Assembly: GCF_019443425.1 (NCBI RefSeq)
Contig: NZ_CP080382.1
Span: forward strand, 3,410,001 to 3,474,000
DNA length: 64,000 nt
Reading direction: 5' to 3'
Origin: Arthrobacter sp. PAMC25284
GTDB taxonomy: Bacteria > Actinomycetota > Actinomycetes > Actinomycetales > Micrococcaceae
Position numbers and translations under genes: made by a program. The stretch's first letter is position 1. Each line of letters begins with the position of its first letter. The notes beneath the pieces are model-generated. The model was given only the letters and a program-made list of their open reading frames with translations. It ran no database searches and was not told where the DNA came from. Positions 61,654 through 64,000 of the stretch are shown here, piece after piece.

Positions 61654-64000
61654 GCACGGCATTCCAAGCCATCACCGTCGTCGGAGGCGTCGTTCCCCCC
61701 TCATTGCTGGGGCGCATCCAGGCCGGGGAAGTCAACGATGCCAGGAGCATGTCTCCCGCCAGTTTCCACCTTGCCGGCACGGAAACGGTCCGCGACGCGG
61801 CCTCACGGACATGGATGTACCTTCAGGGTGCCTGGAGCGCCTGGCGCGAATCCGACTCTGCCAAACGCCCGGACGGGCAAGGCGCCGGGACCGGCGATGC
61901 CCGGCAGAAGTGGCTTCTGGTGCTCCTTCGCGAACTCGGCTTTGGGCAGGTTCCGGCGACACCCGGAGGCCTGACGATCGGCGGCGAGGCGTACCCCATC
62001 TCGCACCGTTGGGAGTCCGTGCCCATACACTTGCTCGGCCCTGGCGTGGACCTGGACAAGCGCACCCCCAAGGTTGAAGGTGCTGCCAGGCGCGCGCCCC
62101 AAGCGATGATGCAGGAATTCCTGAACCGTGAGGACACTTACCTCTGGGCCATTCTCAGCAACGGCCTCAGGCTCCGTCTCCTGCGGGACTCCACCGCGTT
62201 GGCAGGCTCCGCATACATCGAATTCGATCTCGAGACTATCTTCGAGTCGGATCTCTATTCCGAGTTCCAGCTGTTCTGGCAACTCTGCCACCAGTCCCGG
62301 CTGGACAAGCGCGGTGGCTCCGAGGCGCCGCCATCTGACTGCTGGCTGGAACTCTGGCGCGGTGAATCCGTCGAGGCCGGAGCCCGTGCCCTCGACAAGC
62401 TCGGCGCCGGCGTCGAGAAGGCTCTGGGCTTCCTGGGCACGGGCTTTCTGCGCCACCCGGACAACCGCTGGCTCGTGGATGCCCTGCATTCCGGGGATTT
62501 AAGCCATCGCGACTTCCACAAGGCCCTACTTCGCGCTGCATACCGCTTGCTGTTCCTATTCGTGGTGGAAGATCGCGGCGCTCTCCTTGATCCGGCGGCA
62601 ACCACCGAGGCCCGCGACCGCTATGCGATGTACTTCTCCACCCAGAGGCTGCGGAAGATGTCCCGCAGCCGCGACGGAGGCCCGCATCCGGACCTGTGGC
62701 GTACCCAGAAACTCGTGTTGGGCGCCCTGGGCGGCGATGGCCTCGATGTGGTCGGCCTGCCGGCACTGGGCGGACTATTTGATCCCGATCCCCGCGCCGC
62801 ACGTCTGGCCGGGCAACCGCATGGGGACCTCTTGCTAGGTGCAGAGTTGGCAAACCAGGACTTCCTCAAGGCCATCCGCGGCCTGGGCTGGGTGGCTGGA
62901 AAGACCGGCCGTCTGCAGCCCGTGGACTACCGACATCTCGGGGCCGAGGAACTAGGCTCCGTTTACGAATCTTTGCTGGAATTGGTGCCCCGCGTCGATA
63001 CCGAGACGCGGTCCTTTGAACTTGCGCATCTGGCCGGAAACGAGCGAAAGACCACCGGCTCCTACTACACCCCGCCGAGTCTGGTGTCCGCGCTGTTGGA
63101 CACCGCCCTGGACCCGCTGCTGGACCAGGCCGTAAATGGTGCGACAGGACCGGATGACGCCGAGGCCCGGCTTCTTGCGTTGACCGTGTGTGACCCTGCC
63201 TCCGGCTCCGGCGGCTTTCTGGTGGCCGCCGCCCGCCGGATTGCCCGTCGCCTGGCCGAGGTGCGCGCCGGCGATAACGAGCCCACACCCGGCGAGGTGC
63301 AGAGCGCACTGCATGACGTGGTGGAACGCTGCATCTACGGCGTGGACATGAATGACCTCGCCGCCGAACTTGCCAAGGTGTCCCTGTGGCTCGAAGCCAT
63401 GCAACCCGGGAAACCGCTGGGCTTCCTGGACGCACGAATCAAGATCGGCAACAGCCTGTTGGGAACAACACCTGCGCTGCTCGACGGCGGCGTACCCGAG
63501 GGTGCCTTCTCGGTCTTAGAGGGTGATGACAAGAAGTTCGCGGCGGAGGCAAAGAAGCGAAACAAAGCCGAGAACACCCGGAAGGCGGACAAGCTCTTTG
63601 GCTCACTCGGGCAGGACGCCTTCAGTTTCGGCGGCACGCAGTCGGCTGTGGCGCAGCTGATCAGCCAGCGCCGCGAACTCGTCAAACCCGTGGCGAGCGC
63701 CGAGGAGGCCCGGTTCCGAGCCAAGGCCTACGATGCCTTCGACCACTCCGCGGACATGGAGCAGAAGAGGCTCCACGCGGATGCCTGGTGCGCAGCCTTC
63801 GTCTGGCCCCTGAAAGCTGGCGAGGCCGAGCCGCCCACCTCATCTGTCGTCCGGCAGCTGGGTGACTCTGGGACTGATGCAGGGTACGGTCCTACGGTCG
63901 CCAAGATCCGCGGGCTCGCCAACGAATACCGATTCTTCCACTGGCACCTGGAGTTCCCGGAAGTGTTTGGTGATCCGGATGCGGGAGAAAACGTCGGCGT
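61650..64000 (+). CDS. N6-adenine DNA methyltransferase, Eco57I/PglX/DrmMI-like (3' end missing)
   Basis: The frame is open from ATG 61650 to the window end, 783 codons visible. The N-terminal half has no motif I recognise. Then come ERKTTGSYYTPPSLV and VCDPASGSGGFLVAA, the SAM-binding motif I of adenine methyltransferases (near residue 514), then YGVDMNDLAAELAK. FHWHLEFPEVF near the end usually precedes the NPPY/F catalytic motif, which lies past the window. It probably marks host DNA in a defence operon with the two helicases, as in DISARM or BREX-like systems. Confidence 0.86.
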   Translation, partial: MSTAFQAITVVGGVVPPSLLGRIQAGEVNDARSMSPASFHLAGTETVRDAASRTWMYLQGAWSAWRESDSAKRPDGQGAGTGDARQKWLLVLLRELGFGQVPATPGGLTIGGEAYPISHRWESVPIHLLGPGVDLDKRTPKVEGAARRAPQAMMQEFLNREDTYLWAILSNGLRLRLLRDSTALAGSAYIEFDLETIFESDLYSEFQLFWQLCHQSRLDKRGGSEAPPSDCWLELWRGESVEAGARALDKLGAGVEKALGFLGTGFLRHPDNRWLVDALHSGDLSHRDFHKALLRAAYRLLFLFVVEDRGALLDPAATTEARDRYAMYFSTQRLRKMSRSRDGGPHPDLWRTQKLVLGALGGDGLDVVGLPALGGLFDPDPRAARLAGQPHGDLLLGAELANQDFLKAIRGLGWVAGKTGRLQPVDYRHLGAEELGSVYESLLELVPRVDTETRSFELAHLAGNERKTTGSYYTPPSLVSALLDTALDPLLDQAVNGATGPDDAEARLLALTVCDPASGSGGFLVAAARRIARRLAEVRAGDNEPTPGEVQSALHDVVERCIYGVDMNDLAAELAKVSLWLEAMQPGKPLGFLDARIKIGNSLLGTTPALLDGGVPEGAFSVLEGDDKKFAAEAKKRNKAENTRKADKLFGSLGQDAFSFGGTQSAVAQLISQRRELVKPVASAEEARFRAKAYDAFDHSADMEQKRLHADAWCAAFVWPLKAGEAEPPTSSVVRQLGDSGTDAGYGPTVAKIRGLANEYRFFHWHLEFPEVFGDPDAGENVG

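Overview
The window reads as the chromosome of a high-GC actinobacterium of the Micrococcaceae (Arthrobacter/Pseudarthrobacter-like). The signs are the tsaE-tsaB-rimI-tsaD operon, a CIRCE-controlled groES-groEL1 pair, an actinobacterial DUF4193 protein, the guaB / guaB3 / guaA neighbourhood, DUF3817 and SURF1 proteins, and frequent GTG/TTG starts. The genus is inferred from remembered protein similarity and gene order; no search was run.

Bases 1-33.3 kb are core chromosome: t6A tRNA modification (1-2803), small housekeeping genes, a GH3 lipoprotein next to a shikimate dehydrogenase-like gene, the chaperonin operon (9.2-11.4 kb), an SGNH acyltransferase, purine genes (guaB, guaB3, guaA), a secreted subtilase, glpD, an orphan PTS EIIA, SURF1/DUF3817, a very large helicase-like protein with a degenerate P-loop, then SAF, FmdB, 5-formyl-THF cyclo-ligase, galU, a GNAT and a membrane protein, ending at a tRNA-Ala(CGC).

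From 33.6 to about 51.7 kb lies an acquired region of two unlike blocks. Block 1 (34.1-40.7 kb, sampled lines 53-60% GC) is a tight seven-gene minus-strand operon: APH-like kinase, radical SAM enzyme, nucleoside-phosphorylase-like protein, methyltransferase, ATP-grasp ligase, class III PLP aminotransferase/aminomutase, HAD phosphatase. I cannot assign it to a known pathway. Block 2 (about 40.9-51.7 kb, a sampled line 77% GC) is a compact NRPS locus: DegT aminotransferase, PhyH oxygenase, Na+/solute symporter, two C-A-T synthetases, and a divergent Sfp-type PPTase. It has no thioesterase, and both adenylation domains lack the usual substrate-binding aspartate.

From 51.75 kb another element begins: a 3' tRNA fragment with its terminator, an 11-bp tandem repeat, an excisionase-like gene and a tyrosine integrase. 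A defence-type operon follows: a 1726-aa DUF1998 helicase, a SNF2/DrmD-like helicase and an N6-adenine methyltransferase cut by the window end. It resembles DISARM and the helicase-methylase-ATPase (Hma) type.

Four genes (GH3, cyclo-ligase, radical SAM, NRPS) each carry a one-base frameshift inside a GGGGCC(C) run. Correcting one base restores a full-length family protein each time, so these are more likely sequencing errors than true pseudogenes.
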